From Pseudonocardia alni (lineage in GTDB: Bacteria > Actinomycetota > Actinomycetes > Mycobacteriales > Pseudonocardiaceae), in NCBI RefSeq assembly GCF_002813375.1, contig NZ_PHUJ01000003.1, forward strand, positions 372,001 through 436,000: a stretch of 64,000 nucleotides of DNA, in the 5' to 3' direction. How positions within the stretch are numbered: the first letter of the stretch is position 1; each line of letters starts with the position of its first letter. Shown in pieces: positions 1-8,413 of the stretch. The translations under genes and the position numbers were made by a program. Under the pieces are notes generated by a model, which saw only the letters and a list, made by a program, of their open reading frames with translations, ran no database searches and was not told the DNA's origin.

Positions 1-281
1 GAGCGAGGGGTGCGGGCCGCGGTGGCCTCGGGCTCGGCGCCCAGACCCTTGCCGATCGCCTCGACGAGTTCGACCCGGTCGCAGCCCGGGCGGTACCAGA
101 CGACGACGTTGCCGGTGCGCGGGTAGGCGTGCACCTGCCGCACCCCGCCGACGTGGTCCAGCTCGTCCTCGACGGCCACGGCCAGCGCGGTCCGCCCGCG
201 CAGGGCCGGGACGGCGAAGCGGATGCGGCCCGCGGCGTCGCTGAGGACGGTGGCGTCCGGGCCGGCGGTGTCGGTGCTCAC
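1..281 (-). CDS. ctpC: CtpC-type metal-exporting P1B ATPase, N-terminal part only
   Basis: Only the first 93 or so residues lie in the window; the gene runs off the left edge. The visible part is the N-terminal HMA-like domain of a CtpC-type P1B ATPase. SDAAGRIRF is followed by HAYPRTGNVVVWY, which closely matches the start of mycobacterial CtpC as I remember it. The CxxC pair of classical heavy-metal HMA domains is not visible, as is usual for CtpC. CtpC exports zinc or manganese across the plasma membrane. The GTG start at 281 lies 40 bases after the stop of the DUF1490 gene, and that pairing is diagnostic. The catalytic DKTGT loop and transmembrane metal site are outside the window, so ion specificity cannot be read. 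Confidence 0.82.
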   Translation of the reverse strand, partial: MSTDTAGPDATVLSDAAGRIRFAVPALRGRTALAVAVEDELDHVGGVRQVHAYPRTGNVVVWYRPGCDRVELVEAIGKGLGAEPEATAARTPR

Positions 282-321
282 GGTCTCGCTCGTCTCGCTC
301 GTCGTGCCCGGAGGGCCGGGA

Positions 322-600
322 TCAGTGCTCGTGGCCGTGCCCGTGGCCGTTGCCCGGGGCGGGGGCCTCCTCGCCGATGCGGCCGCGGGCCTCGGCGACG
401 ATGTCGGCGGTCGCCAGCCGGGCCTTCTCGGCGCCGGTCTCGGCGGCACGGGCGCCCTTGAGGCCCCAGGTGGTCATCGAGACGGCGGCCTCGCGGACGG
501 CGCCGGAGCGCGCGACCTTCTTGACGCCGTCGTAGGCGACCGCGCCGGCCAGCCCGCTCACGACGAGCCCGACGGCCTTGCCTGCCACTGCTCCGAACAC
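322..600 (-). CDS. DUF1490 / PacL-type metal-ATPase partner protein
   Basis: A 92-residue protein with one hydrophobic N-terminal helix (about residues 1-22), then a basic helical middle (VREAAVSMTTWGLKGAR) and an acidic stretch ending in a His-rich tail (HGHGHGHEH). This is the DUF1490 layout. In mycobacteria such proteins (PacL1, Rv3269) are encoded next to CtpC, bind zinc through the C-terminal tail and cluster the ATPase in membrane patches. GTG at 600 is chosen because GAGAGGAG lies just upstream and the hydrophobic helix begins at once; a longer reading to 711 adds unrelated arginine-rich sequence. It is in one operon with the ATPase. Function is transferred by family and context. Confidence 0.85.
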   Translation of the reverse strand: MFGAVAGKAVGLVVSGLAGAVAYDGVKKVARSGAVREAAVSMTTWGLKGARAAETGAEKARLATADIVAEARGRIGEEAPAPGNGHGHGHEH

Positions 601-886
601 GTGCGCTCCTCTCGCGACCGGCGCCCGGTGCAGGTGCCGATAACGGTTGTCAGCGTAGTCCGCGCCGGGTTCCCGGCGGGACGTGGTGGCGAAGCATAGT
701 CGATCTTGCATGTGTCGGTGACGGGGGGCGTGCGCGGGCCCGGCCCGGCGGGGAGCCGCGTCGTCGGTAACATTGACGGGTTCCCGCAGGTCGGCCCGAC
801 CGCAGCTCGCGCTGCGGGGCGTCGGACCTGCCCCTCACCGCGCGTCGCGTGCGCGGTGCGAGCACGAGAGGTGGGCAGACGAGCCG

Positions 887-1636
887 ATGAGCGGTCACTC
901 CAAGTGGGCGACGACCAAGCACAAGAAGGCCGTGATCGACGCCCGCCGCGGCAAGATGTTCGCCAAGCTGATCAAGAACATCGAGGTCGCGGCCCGGACC
1001 GGCGGCGGTGACCCCGACGGCAACCCGACGCTCTACGACGCCATCCAGAAGGCGAAGAAGAGCTCGGTCCCGAACGACAACATCGACCGTGCGGTCAAGC
1101 GTGGTTCGGGTGCCGACGCCGGAGGCGCCGAGTACCAGACGATCACCTACGAGGGCTACGGCCCGAACGGGGTCGCGGTGCTGGTCGAGTGCCTGTCCGA
1201 CAACCGGAACCGGGCGGCGACCGAGGTCCGGACGGCGATGACCCGCAACGGCGGCACCATGGCCGACCCGGGGTCGGTGGCGTACCTGTTCCAGCGCAAG
1301 GGCGTCGTGGTGCTGCCGAAGGCCGAGCTGTCCGAGGACGACGTGCTGATGGCCGTCCTCGACGCGGGTGCCGAGGAGGTGAACGACCTCGGCGAGAGCT
1401 GGGAGGTCGTCTCCGAGCCGACCGACGTCGTCGCGGTGCGGACCGCGCTCCAGCAGAACGACATCGACTACGACTCCGCGGAGGCGGTCTTCGTGCCGTC
1501 GATGCAGGTCGAGCTGGACGCCGACGGTGCGAAGAAGGTCTTCAAGCTGATCGAGGCGCTCGAGGACTCCGACGAGGTCCAGAACGTCTACGCCAACTTC
1601 GACGTCTCCGACGAGGTCATGGCCGAGGTCGGCTGA
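887..1636 (+). CDS. yebC: YebC/PmpR family protein (TACO1 family)
   Basis: 249 residues, the normal length. The N-terminus [19 protein letters not shown] is the family signature, followed by [11 protein letters not shown] and the three-domain body. YebC-family proteins were described as DNA-binding regulators and more recently as ribosome-associated factors that relieve stalling at proline-rich stretches, like mitochondrial TACO1; which role applies here cannot be told from sequence. ATG at 887 is set by the conserved MSGHSKW start; longer in-frame starts add non-conserved residues. A TAACAT -10 candidate lies at 768-773. In mycobacteria the gene lies a little upstream of ruvCAB, as here. A strong hairpin follows the stop. 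Confidence 0.96.
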   Translation: MSGHSKWATTKHKKAVIDARRGKMFAKLIKNIEVAARTGGGDPDGNPTLYDAIQKAKKSSVPNDNIDRAVKRGSGADAGGAEYQTITYEGYGPNGVAVLVECLSDNRNRAATEVRTAMTRNGGTMADPGSVAYLFQRKGVVVLPKAELSEDDVLMAVLDAGAEEVNDLGESWEVVSEPTDVVAVRTALQQNDIDYDSAEAVFVPSMQVELDADGAKKVFKLIEALEDSDEVQNVYANFDVSDEVMAEVG

Positions 1637-1656
1637 GGTCGCCCCGGCAGGTCCGT

Positions 1657-1691
1657 ACGCGGCCGCGTCCCCACCCGGGGCGCGGCCGCGT
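1657..1691 (+). terminator. Hairpin terminator after yebC
   Basis: An 11-bp GC-only stem (1657-1667 with 1681-1691) continues, after one bulged T, into CCCC/GGGG (1669-1672 with 1677-1680) closed by a 4-base loop. No U-tract follows, as is common for actinobacterial hairpins. It separates yebC from the polA promoter. Confidence 0.6.
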
Positions 1692-1711
1692 TCGCTGTCG
1701 GGGGTCGGTTC

Positions 1712-1717
1712 TAGACT
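1712..1717 (+). promoter_or_regulatory. -10 box of a leaderless polA promoter
   Basis: TAGACT ends 8 bases before the polA ATG at 1726 and there is no Shine-Dalgarno sequence. Transcription would start at or next to the A of the start codon, giving a leaderless mRNA. Confidence 0.5.
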
Positions 1718-1725
1718 CGCCGCCG

Positions 1726-4521
1726 ATGAGCACAGCGACGCAGGGCACCCAGAAGTCGGCCTCGGCGAAGAAGAAGGCACCGGCGAAGCCGCGCCTGTTG
1801 CTGCTCGACGGCCACTCCCTGGCCTACCGGGCGTTCTTCGCGCTGCCCGCGGAGAACTTCCGCACGGGTACCGGGCAGACCACGAACGCGGTCTACGGCT
1901 TCACCTCGATGCTGATCAACCTGCTGCGTGACGAGGAGCCGACCCACCTCGCGGTCGCCTTCGACGTGTCGCGTAAGACCTTCCGTTCCGAGCGCTACGC
2001 CGAGTACAAGGCGAACCGCTCGTCGACGCCGGACGACTTCCGCGGCCAGATCGACCTCATCAAGGAGGTCCTGGCGGCGCTGAACATCCCGGTGTTCGCC
2101 GTCGACGGGTTCGAGGCCGACGACCTCATCGCCACCCTCGCCACCCAGGCCGAGGGGCACGGCTACCAGGTGCTCATCACCACCGGCGACCGTGACGCGT
2201 TCCAGCTGGTCACCGACGACATCACCGTCCTGTACCCCAAGCGCGGCGTGTCCGACCTCGGCCGGATCGACCCGGCCGAGGTCGACAAGCGCTACGGGCT
2301 CACCCCGACCCAGTACCCGGACTTCGCGGCGCTGCGCGGCGACCCCTCGGACAACCTGCCCTCCATCCCCGGGGTGGGGGAGAAGACCGCGGCCAAGTGG
2401 GTCCGGGAGTTCGGCTCGCTCGCCGAGCTCACCGACCGGGTCGACGAGGTCAAGGGCAAGGCCGGGGACAACCTGCGGGCCAACCTGGCGAACGTGCTGC
2501 TCAACCGCCAGCTCACCGAGCTGGTGCGCGACGTCGACCTCGGCGCCGCCCCCGAGGAGCTCGAGCTGCGCCCCTGGGACCGCGACGCGGTGCACCGCCT
2601 GTTCGACGAGCTGGAGTTCCGGGTGCTGCGCGAGCGCCTGTTCTCCACCCTCTCCTCCGCCGAGCCCGAGGCCGAGTCCGGCTTCGAGGTCTCCGGCGAG
2701 GTCGTCGCACCCGGCGCGGCGCGGGCCTGGCTCGACGCCCACGCCCGCGACGGGCGTCGCGTCGCGGTGAGCTTCGCCGGGGTCACCGGCCCGATCGCCG
2801 GGCGCGACCTCGACGGGATCGCGCTCGCCACGGGGGAGCCGACCGTCGAGCAGCGGGCCGCCGGCGCCACCGCCGGTGTCCCGGCCGCCGGCTACCTCGC
2901 GCTGACCGGCCTCACCCCGGACGACGAGGCGGCCCTGGGCGACTGGCTCGCCGACGCGTCCGTGCCGAAGGCCGCGCACGACGTGAAGGCGGTGCTGCAC
3001 GCGCTGCGCGCGCGGGGCTGGACCCTGGGCGGGCTGACCAGCGACACCGCGCTCGCCGCGTACCTCGCCAAGCCCGGGCAGCGGACGTTCGACCTGGCCG
3101 ACCTCGCGCTGCGCTACCTGCGCCGCGAGCTGCGCACCGAGGAGCCCGCCGACGGGCAGCTGTCGCTGCTCGGCGGTGAGGAGGAGGCCGACACCCGGGC
3201 CGCGGAGCAGGAGATGCTCGCGGCCTCGGCGATCGCCGAGCTCGCCGACGCCCTCGACGCCGACCTCGCCGAGCGGGGCGGCAGCGAGCTGCTGGCCGAC
3301 CTGGAGCTGCCGCTGGCGTTCGTGCTGGCCGACTGCGAGGCGGCCGGGATCGCCGTCGACGGCGAGACCCTGTCCGACCTGGAGTCGGACTTCGGCGCCC
3401 AGGTCCGCGAGGCCGCGCGGCAGGCCTACGAGGTGATCGGGAAGGAGATCAACCTCGGCTCGCCCAAGCAGCTGCAGGTCGTGCTGTTCGACGAGCTGGA
3501 GATGCCCAAGACCAAGCGCACCAAGACCGGCTACACCACCGACGCGGACGCGCTGGCGAGCCTCTACGAGCAGACCGAGCACCCGTTCCTGCAGTTCCTG
3601 CTGCAGCACCGCGACGCGACCCGGCTCAAGGTGACCGTCGACGGGCTCATGAAGTCCGTCGCCGAGGACGGCCGGATCCACACCACGTACTCGCAGACGA
3701 TCGCCGCGACCGGCCGGCTGTCCTCGACCGACCCGAACCTGCAGAACGTGCCGATCCGCACCGCCGCCGGGCGCCGGATCCGGGACGCGTTCGTCGTCGG
3801 ATCCGGCCCCGACGGCGCGCCGTACGCGGAGCTGCTCACCGCGGACTACAGCCAGATCGAGATGCGGATCATGGCCCACCTGTCCGAGGACGCCGCGCTG
3901 ATCGAGGCCTTCCGTTCACAGCACGACTTCCACGCCGAGACCGCGGCCCGGGTCTTCGGCGTCGCGGCGGCCGAGGTGTCGCCCGAGCAGCGCGCCAAGA
4001 TCAAGGCGATGAACTACGGCCTGGCCTACGGGCTGTCGGCCTACGGTCTGTCCGGGCAGCTGCGGATCTCCACCGAGGAGGCCAAGGGCTTGATGGACGA
4101 CTACTTCGCCGGGTTCGGCGGGGTACGCGACTACCTCGCGGGAGTCGTCGACCAGGCCCGCAAGGACGGCTACACCGCCACCATCCTGGGGCGGCGGCGC
4201 TACCTGCCCGACCTGACCAGCGACAACCGTCAGCGTCGGGAGATGGCCGAGCGGATGGCGCTCAACGCCCCGATCCAGGGCAGCGCGGCGGACATCATCA
4301 AGGTCGCGATGCTCGGCGTGTACCGGGCGCTGCAGGCCGAGGGGTTGCGCAGCCGGATGCTGCTGCAGGTGCACGACGAGCTCGTCATCGAGGTCGCCGA
4401 CGGCGAGCGCGAGACCCTGGAAGCGCTGGTGCGCCGCGAGATGGCGGCCGCGGCCGACCTGTCGGTGCCGCTGGAGGTGTCGGTCGGGTCCGGCCGCAGC
4501 TGGGACGCCGCGGCGCACTGA
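1726..4521 (+). CDS. polA: DNA polymerase I
   Basis: 931 residues. The N-terminal 5'-3' exonuclease/flap domain (about 20-310) shows LLLLDGHSLAYRAFFAL, VDGFEADDLIATLA and TTGDRDAFQL. The central 3'-5' exonuclease fold (about 330-520) lacks the metal-binding acidic residues, so proofreading is absent, as in other actinobacterial Pol I. The polymerase domain carries motif A LTADYSQIEMRIM, the O-helix RAKIKAMNYGLAYGLSAYG and motif C LLQVHDELVIEV. The enzyme fills gaps in excision repair and removes Okazaki primers. ATG 1726 opens a short Lys/Ala tail before the conserved domain; upstream frame is yebC antiframe and leader. Confidence 0.98.
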   Translation: MSTATQGTQKSASAKKKAPAKPRLLLLDGHSLAYRAFFALPAENFRTGTGQTTNAVYGFTSMLINLLRDEEPTHLAVAFDVSRKTFRSERYAEYKANRSSTPDDFRGQIDLIKEVLAALNIPVFAVDGFEADDLIATLATQAEGHGYQVLITTGDRDAFQLVTDDITVLYPKRGVSDLGRIDPAEVDKRYGLTPTQYPDFAALRGDPSDNLPSIPGVGEKTAAKWVREFGSLAELTDRVDEVKGKAGDNLRANLANVLLNRQLTELVRDVDLGAAPEELELRPWDRDAVHRLFDELEFRVLRERLFSTLSSAEPEAESGFEVSGEVVAPGAARAWLDAHARDGRRVAVSFAGVTGPIAGRDLDGIALATGEPTVEQRAAGATAGVPAAGYLALTGLTPDDEAALGDWLADASVPKAAHDVKAVLHALRARGWTLGGLTSDTALAAYLAKPGQRTFDLADLALRYLRRELRTEEPADGQLSLLGGEEEADTRAAEQEMLAASAIAELADALDADLAERGGSELLADLELPLAFVLADCEAAGIAVDGETLSDLESDFGAQVREAARQAYEVIGKEINLGSPKQLQVVLFDELEMPKTKRTKTGYTTDADALASLYEQTEHPFLQFLLQHRDATRLKVTVDGLMKSVAEDGRIHTTYSQTIAATGRLSSTDPNLQNVPIRTAAGRRIRDAFVVGSGPDGAPYAELLTADYSQIEMRIMAHLSEDAALIEAFRSQHDFHAETAARVFGVAAAEVSPEQRAKIKAMNYGLAYGLSAYGLSGQLRISTEEAKGLMDDYFAGFGGVRDYLAGVVDQARKDGYTATILGRRRYLPDLTSDNRQRREMAERMALNAPIQGSAADIIKVAMLGVYRALQAEGLRSRMLLQVHDELVIEVADGERETLEALVRREMAAAADLSVPLEVSVGSGRSWDAAAH

Positions 4522-4540
4522 CCCGCGCCCCGGCCCGGGC

Positions 4541-5128
4541 TCAGCCGAGGACCGCTCCCGGTGCGGCGGCGCCGGCGCCGTATCCGGCTCCGGAGGGGTG
4601 ACGCAGGTGCCCCGGCGCGAGGATCCGGGCGGCGCGGCCCAGCTCGGCGACGAGCTGCTCCACCGCGACGTCCTGCCGGCGGGCCTGGGTGTGCAGGATC
4701 GCGCAGAGCCGCCCGGTCGGGCCGGGCGTGCGGGTCGTGGCGCCGGCCGTGGTGTCGCGAGGGCCGGTGAGGCGTCGGGTGTCGCGTTCGTGGCGCAGCA
4801 CCGCGGCCAGGTCGCGTCCGGCGGCGGCGAGGACGTCGGCGTCGTCGGTGTGGATCACGACGACCGCGTCGGCGTCGCCCGCCGCGGCGACCGCGCGTTC
4901 CGCGGAACGCGACCACGCCCACAGCGCGCGGCGCCCGGCCAGCGACGGGGGCAGCTCCAGCCCGCCGGACTCGGCGTCGGCCAGGGCGACCAGGAGCCCG
5001 CCGATCCGGCCTGCCCGGCGCGCCCAGGTCGCCCGGTCCCCGGGCAGACCCCGGTGGACGAGGACGCCCGCCTGCGCCGGCACGGCCGGTGGCGCGTCGG
5101 GGCGGCGGGGGTGCGGGACCAGCGGCAT
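4541..5128 (-). CDS. Conserved hypothetical protein
   Basis: 195 residues, not recognised. It is Ala/Arg-rich with an apparent alpha/beta pattern: LALAD-like hydrophobic strands, VVVIHTDDADVLAAAGRDLAAVL around residues 90-115, and a C-terminal helix LCAILHTQARRQDVAVEQLV that would suit a helical or dimerising element. No signal peptide, no membrane helix, no cysteines that would suggest metal binding. ATG at 5128 is supported by GGAGGAGGTG about 5-14 bases upstream. It converges on polA with a 19-base gap and follows the frameshifted MOSC gene by 56 bases, so the two may share a transcript. Confidence 0.6.
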   Translation of the reverse strand: MPLVPHPRRPDAPPAVPAQAGVLVHRGLPGDRATWARRAGRIGGLLVALADAESGGLELPPSLAGRRALWAWSRSAERAVAAAGDADAVVVIHTDDADVLAAAGRDLAAVLRHERDTRRLTGPRDTTAGATTRTPGPTGRLCAILHTQARRQDVAVEQLVAELGRAARILAPGHLRHPSGAGYGAGAAAPGAVLG

Positions 5129-5184
5129 CGGCGTCACCTCCTCCGGGGCCGACGCCGGTAGGGTCGCACTGCTCCCACCTGCTG

Positions 5185-5774
5185 TTACGTCGTCGCGGCG
5201 GACGGTGGGGACATCCCGCCGGACGGTCCGTGCCCGGCGTCCTGCGGTACGGCTGCCGCCGGTTCCAGGATCGTCAGCTCGGCCGACCCGAGGCGGAGCA
5301 CGCCGTCGTCGAGGGGCTCGCAGCGGACACCGCCCCGGCCGCGCAGCGCCGCCCACGCGCCGTCGCCGATCTCGGTGTCCATCCAGCGGCACGGTGCGGC
5401 GGCGCGGTGCGCGCGGAAGCGGACCGGCCCGTCGCCGGAGTCCAGGGCGAACAGCGCGCCGGTGCCGCCGCGGCGAGCGCGTCGACCGGGGCGCCGCGCA
5501 GGACGACGTTGCGCCGCATCGCCGCCGGGGTCGCGTCGACGGCGTCGCCGAGCACCGCGCGCAGGTGGTCCAGCGACTCCGCGGCCAGCAGGGTGACCGC
5601 GGCGCGGGCGTGGGCCGGGCGGCCGGCGTAGCGGTCGCCGACGATCCCGTGGCCGGCACGGACCCGGACCGCGTGGCGCAGCGGCGGCTCCGGGTCGGGC
5701 CGGGGCCCGTCCGCGGGCCTGCCCTCGTAGGCGTGCCGGGACGCGGCCAGCAGGGCGGTGACCTCGACCCGCAT
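5185..5774 (-). pseudogene. MOSC domain protein with a one-base frameshift
   Basis: The first frame (5774 to about 5470) gives a MOSC start: [36 protein letters not shown]. The rest of the domain continues in another frame (about 5465 to 5185): FALDSGDGPVRFRAH, the conserved-Cys motif APCRWMD and the end ELTILEP. The two halves join if one G is restored in the run around 5464-5472, giving about 196 residues, a normal length. MOSC domains bind molybdenum cofactor or pyridoxal and handle sulfur transfer. Either the gene is recently inactivated or the assembly lost a base in a GC run. Its ATG overlaps the stop of the upstream hydrolase (TGATG), so the two were translationally coupled. Confidence 0.75.
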
Positions 5775-6922
5775 CAGTTCAGCCCGGTCAGGAACCGGAT
5801 CACGGCCTCCCGGGTCAGCTGCGCGCCCGGGCTGCCGAAGGGCCGGTCGAAGACGTGGTCGGCGTAGGGGACGGTGACCAGCCTGCCGTCGACCCCCGCG
5901 GAGCGGAGCTCCCGGTCGTAGGCGGCGACCCGGTCGGGCAGGACGTAGTGGTCCGCGGACCCGAGCAGCAGCAGGGTCGGCGGGAGCCCCGGGCGGACCT
6001 GCTCGGCGGGGGAGAGCAGCCGCAGCAGGCCCGGTGCCTGTTCGGCGGTCCCGCCGAACAGGGTGCTCTGCAGGTCCGGGTCGACCAGCGTCAGGTCGAC
6101 GGGCGGGTAGTAGCCGACCACGCCGACCGGCGGCGGGCCGGGCGTCGGCGGCGGGGCGCCGGCCGGGCCGGTGCCGCCGTACGCGGCCGGTGCCTCGGAG
6201 CACGCCAGCGTCCCGTCGAGCAGCCCGGACGTGGTCGACAGCGCCAGGGTCGCGCCCGCGGACTGCCCGGCCAGCACCAGCCGCGCGGGATCCAGACCCG
6301 CCTCGCCCGCGTGCGCGCGGACCCAGTCGACGGCGCACGCGACGTCGCGCTGCTGGTCGCGGCCGACGGGCTCGGGCGGCGGCAGCCGGTAGTCCACCGC
6401 CGCGACCGCCCAGCCGCGCTCGGCGAGCCACCGGTTCAGCGCGGTGCGGTCGCGGCGGTCCCCGCTCGTCCACGACCCGCCGTGCACCCACACCATCGTC
6501 GGGTGCGGACCCGCGCCGGTCGGCAGGTAGAGGTCCAGCGTGCGGCCGGGGGCGAACTCCACCGACCGGTCCGGCCGCCCGTCGGGCTGGCCCAGCTCGG
6601 TCAGCGTCGCCGTCCAGTCCAGCGGGACGCCCTGCTCGGACGCCGCACGGCCCTGTGCGGCCAGCACCGTGACCGACCCGACGACCGCGGCCAGTGCGAG
6701 CACCGCCGTCGCGACTCCGGTGAACCGGGCACCCGCGGCCCGCGCCGCCAGCCCGAACAGGATCCCCAGCACCCCGGCCAGGGCCACGTGCAGCGGGTAC
6801 GCGCCGGACAGGAACGACCCCGCGAGCCCGATCCCCGGGGTCTCGGGGCGGAAGGTCCCCACCAGCACGACCAGCAGCAGCGCGGCCCACACCCACGCGA
6901 GGATCCGGAGGAACGACGTCAC
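5774..6922 (-). CDS. Membrane-anchored alpha/beta hydrolase (HSL/BD-FAE-like esterase)
   Basis: 382 residues. About residues 5-90 form three hydrophobic segments that would anchor the protein in the membrane. The rest is an esterase of the hormone-sensitive-lipase group: oxyanion motif HGGSW (147-151), nucleophile elbow GQSAG with Ser221, probable acid Asp324 in GSADHYV and base His356 in YADHVFD. The substrate is likely a carboxylic ester or short lipid, but this cannot be fixed from sequence. A Pro-rich insert lies near 250-265. The GTG start at 6922 precedes the hydrophobic segment, with only a weak ribosome site. It runs divergently from ruvC and overlaps the MOSC gene by one base. Confidence 0.85.
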   Translation of the reverse strand: MTSFLRILAWVWAALLLVVLVGTFRPETPGIGLAGSFLSGAYPLHVALAGVLGILFGLAARAAGARFTGVATAVLALAAVVGSVTVLAAQGRAASEQGVPLDWTATLTELGQPDGRPDRSVEFAPGRTLDLYLPTGAGPHPTMVWVHGGSWTSGDRRDRTALNRWLAERGWAVAAVDYRLPPPEPVGRDQQRDVACAVDWVRAHAGEAGLDPARLVLAGQSAGATLALSTTSGLLDGTLACSEAPAAYGGTGPAGAPPPTPGPPPVGVVGYYPPVDLTLVDPDLQSTLFGGTAEQAPGLLRLLSPAEQVRPGLPPTLLLLGSADHYVLPDRVAAYDRELRSAGVDGRLVTVPYADHVFDRPFGSPGAQLTREAVIRFLTGLN

Positions 6923-7054
6923 CCGCGCACCCTGTCATCCCGGTCCGCCCGGCCCGGCCCGGACCCGCCGGTCCGGCGTGCCCGCACCGGGCGGGACCGC
7001 CTCCACCGGTACGGTTCTCGAACGGCCGTGCGGATCCGAGGCGAGGGGGACGCG

Positions 7055-7705
7055 GTGCGGGTGCTCGGGGTCGACCCCGGACTGACGCGGTGCGGGATCG
7101 GCGTCGTCGAGGCCGGTGCGGGCCGGGCCGTCGGGTTCGTCGACGTCGGCGTCGCCCGCAGCGAGCCGGGCCTGCCGCTGGAACGACGGTTGCTCACCGT
7201 CGCCGACGAGGTGGAGCGCTGGGTGGCCCGGCACCGCCCCGACGTGATCGCCGTCGAGCGGGTGTTCAGCCAGAACAACGTCCGCACCGTGATGGGCACC
7301 GCGCAGGTCAGCGGGGTCGTCGCGCTCGTCGCCGCACGGGCCGGGCTGCCGGTCGCCTTCCACACCCCCAGCGAGGTCAAGGCCGCCGTCACCGGGGAGG
7401 GCCGCGCGGGCAAGGCGCAGGTCACCGCGATGGTCACCCGGCTGCTCGGCCTGGACACACCCCCGAAGCCGGCCGACGCCGCCGACGCGCTCGCGCTGGC
7501 CATCTGCCACTGCTGGCGCTCCCCGATGATCGACCGGATGGCGCAGGCGCAGGCCCGCGCCGAGGAGCTGGCCGCGGTGCACCGGGCCCGGCTCGCCGAG
7601 GCGCAGCGGGAGCGGGGAGGCGCCCGGCCCAGTGCCGCCCAGCAGTGGGCCGCGGCCCGCGCGGCCGCCGACGCCCGGTCCGCCGGCGGGTGGGGCGCAC
7701 GCTGA
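7055..7705 (+). CDS. ruvC: Holliday junction endonuclease RuvC
   Basis: 216 residues. RNase H-fold nuclease that resolves Holliday junctions together with RuvAB. The N-terminus [18 protein letters not shown] carries the first catalytic Asp; VIAVERVF gives the Glu; [14 protein letters not shown] supplies the last acidic pair. [14 protein letters not shown] is the conserved DNA-contact segment. The C-terminal 45 residues are an Ala/Arg/Gln-rich tail longer than in E. coli. GTG 7055 is chosen since GAGGGGG sits just upstream and the conserved strand starts immediately. It is followed 102 bases later by ruvA, which has its own promoter with a LexA-type box. Confidence 0.97.
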   Translation: MRVLGVDPGLTRCGIGVVEAGAGRAVGFVDVGVARSEPGLPLERRLLTVADEVERWVARHRPDVIAVERVFSQNNVRTVMGTAQVSGVVALVAARAGLPVAFHTPSEVKAAVTGEGRAGKAQVTAMVTRLLGLDTPPKPADAADALALAICHCWRSPMIDRMAQAQARAEELAAVHRARLAEAQRERGGARPSAAQQWAAARAAADARSAGGWGAR

Positions 7706-7761
7706 CCCGTCTCGCCCGGTGGTGGCGTGGTGTCGCGTGCGGTTCCGTCGGTGCGGCCCGG

Positions 7762-7790
7762 TAGCGTCGGTGCCTCGAACGGTCGTTCGT
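7762..7790 (+). promoter_or_regulatory. ruvAB promoter with LexA (SOS) box
   Basis: A TAGCGT -10 element (7762-7767) is followed by TCGAAC-GGTC-GTTCGT at 7775-7790. The actinobacterial SOS box is TCGAAC-N4-GTTCGA; 11 of 12 fixed bases match. LexA bound here would cover the transcription start, giving damage-inducible ruvAB. Confidence 0.7.
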
Positions 7791-7807
7791 GGGAGGGGGA
7801 CCTGTCA

Positions 7808-8413
7808 GTGATCCACTCGGTGCGCGGTCCGGTGCTGGGGATCGGGCTGGACCACGCCGTCGTCGAGGTCGGCGGGGTCGGGCTCGCGGTGTACGCCACG
7901 CCCGCCACGCTGGGCGGGCTGCGTCGCGGCGAGGAGGCCCGGCTGCCGACCACGCTGGTGGTGCGCGAGGACTCCCTGACCCTCTACGGGTTCGCCGACG
8001 CCGAGGAACGCGAGCTGTTCCTGCTGCTGCAGACGGTGTCCGGGATCGGGACGCGGCTCGCGCTCGCCACGATCGCGGTGCTGGAGCCGGACACGCTGCG
8101 CCGCGCACTCGCCGACGGCGACCTCGCCGTGCTCACCCGCATCCCCGGCGTCGGGCGCAAGAGCGCCGAGCGCCTGGTCGTGGAACTGCGCGACAAGGTG
8201 ACCGCGCCCGTCGCGGTGCCCGCGGGTGCGGTCGCGGCCGCGCCGGCCCCGGTGCTCGGGGTGCGCGAGCAGGTCGTCGAGGCGCTGCTCGGGCTCGGCT
8301 TCACCCAGCGCCCGGCCGAGCAGGCCGTGGACGCGGTGCTGGCCCACGCCCCCGACACCGACGCCCGGGACCTGCTGCGCACCGCGCTGTCGAGCCTCGG
8401 CAGGTCGCGGTGA
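7808..8413 (+). CDS. ruvA: Holliday junction branch migration subunit RuvA
   Basis: 201 residues, typical length. RuvA tetramers clamp the four-way junction and load the RuvB motor. Domain I (OB fold, 1-63) ends in [12 protein letters not shown]. The two helix-hairpin-helix motifs of domain II are [12 protein letters not shown] and [17 protein letters not shown]. After an Ala/Pro linker, domain III (about 150-200, [11 protein letters not shown]) contacts RuvB. GTG 7808 starts [11 protein letters not shown], where the OB fold begins, with GGGAGGGGG upstream. The stop overlaps the ruvB start (GTGA), so the pair is translationally coupled. Confidence 0.97.
   Translation: MIHSVRGPVLGIGLDHAVVEVGGVGLAVYATPATLGGLRRGEEARLPTTLVVREDSLTLYGFADAEERELFLLLQTVSGIGTRLALATIAVLEPDTLRRALADGDLAVLTRIPGVGRKSAERLVVELRDKVTAPVAVPAGAVAAAPAPVLGVREQVVEALLGLGFTQRPAEQAVDAVLAHAPDTDARDLLRTALSSLGRSR

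Noticed and set aside
1711..3879. A 722-codon open frame antisense to polA
   Set aside because: It mirrors the polA codon pattern, has a biased Val/Gly/Arg/Leu composition, no ribosome site and no recognisable domain; such antisense frames are expected at this GC content.
7018..7033. SOS box before ruvC (TCGAAC-GGCC-GTGCGG)
   Set aside because: Only the left half matches; the right half has two of six bases wrong. Not listed as a site.
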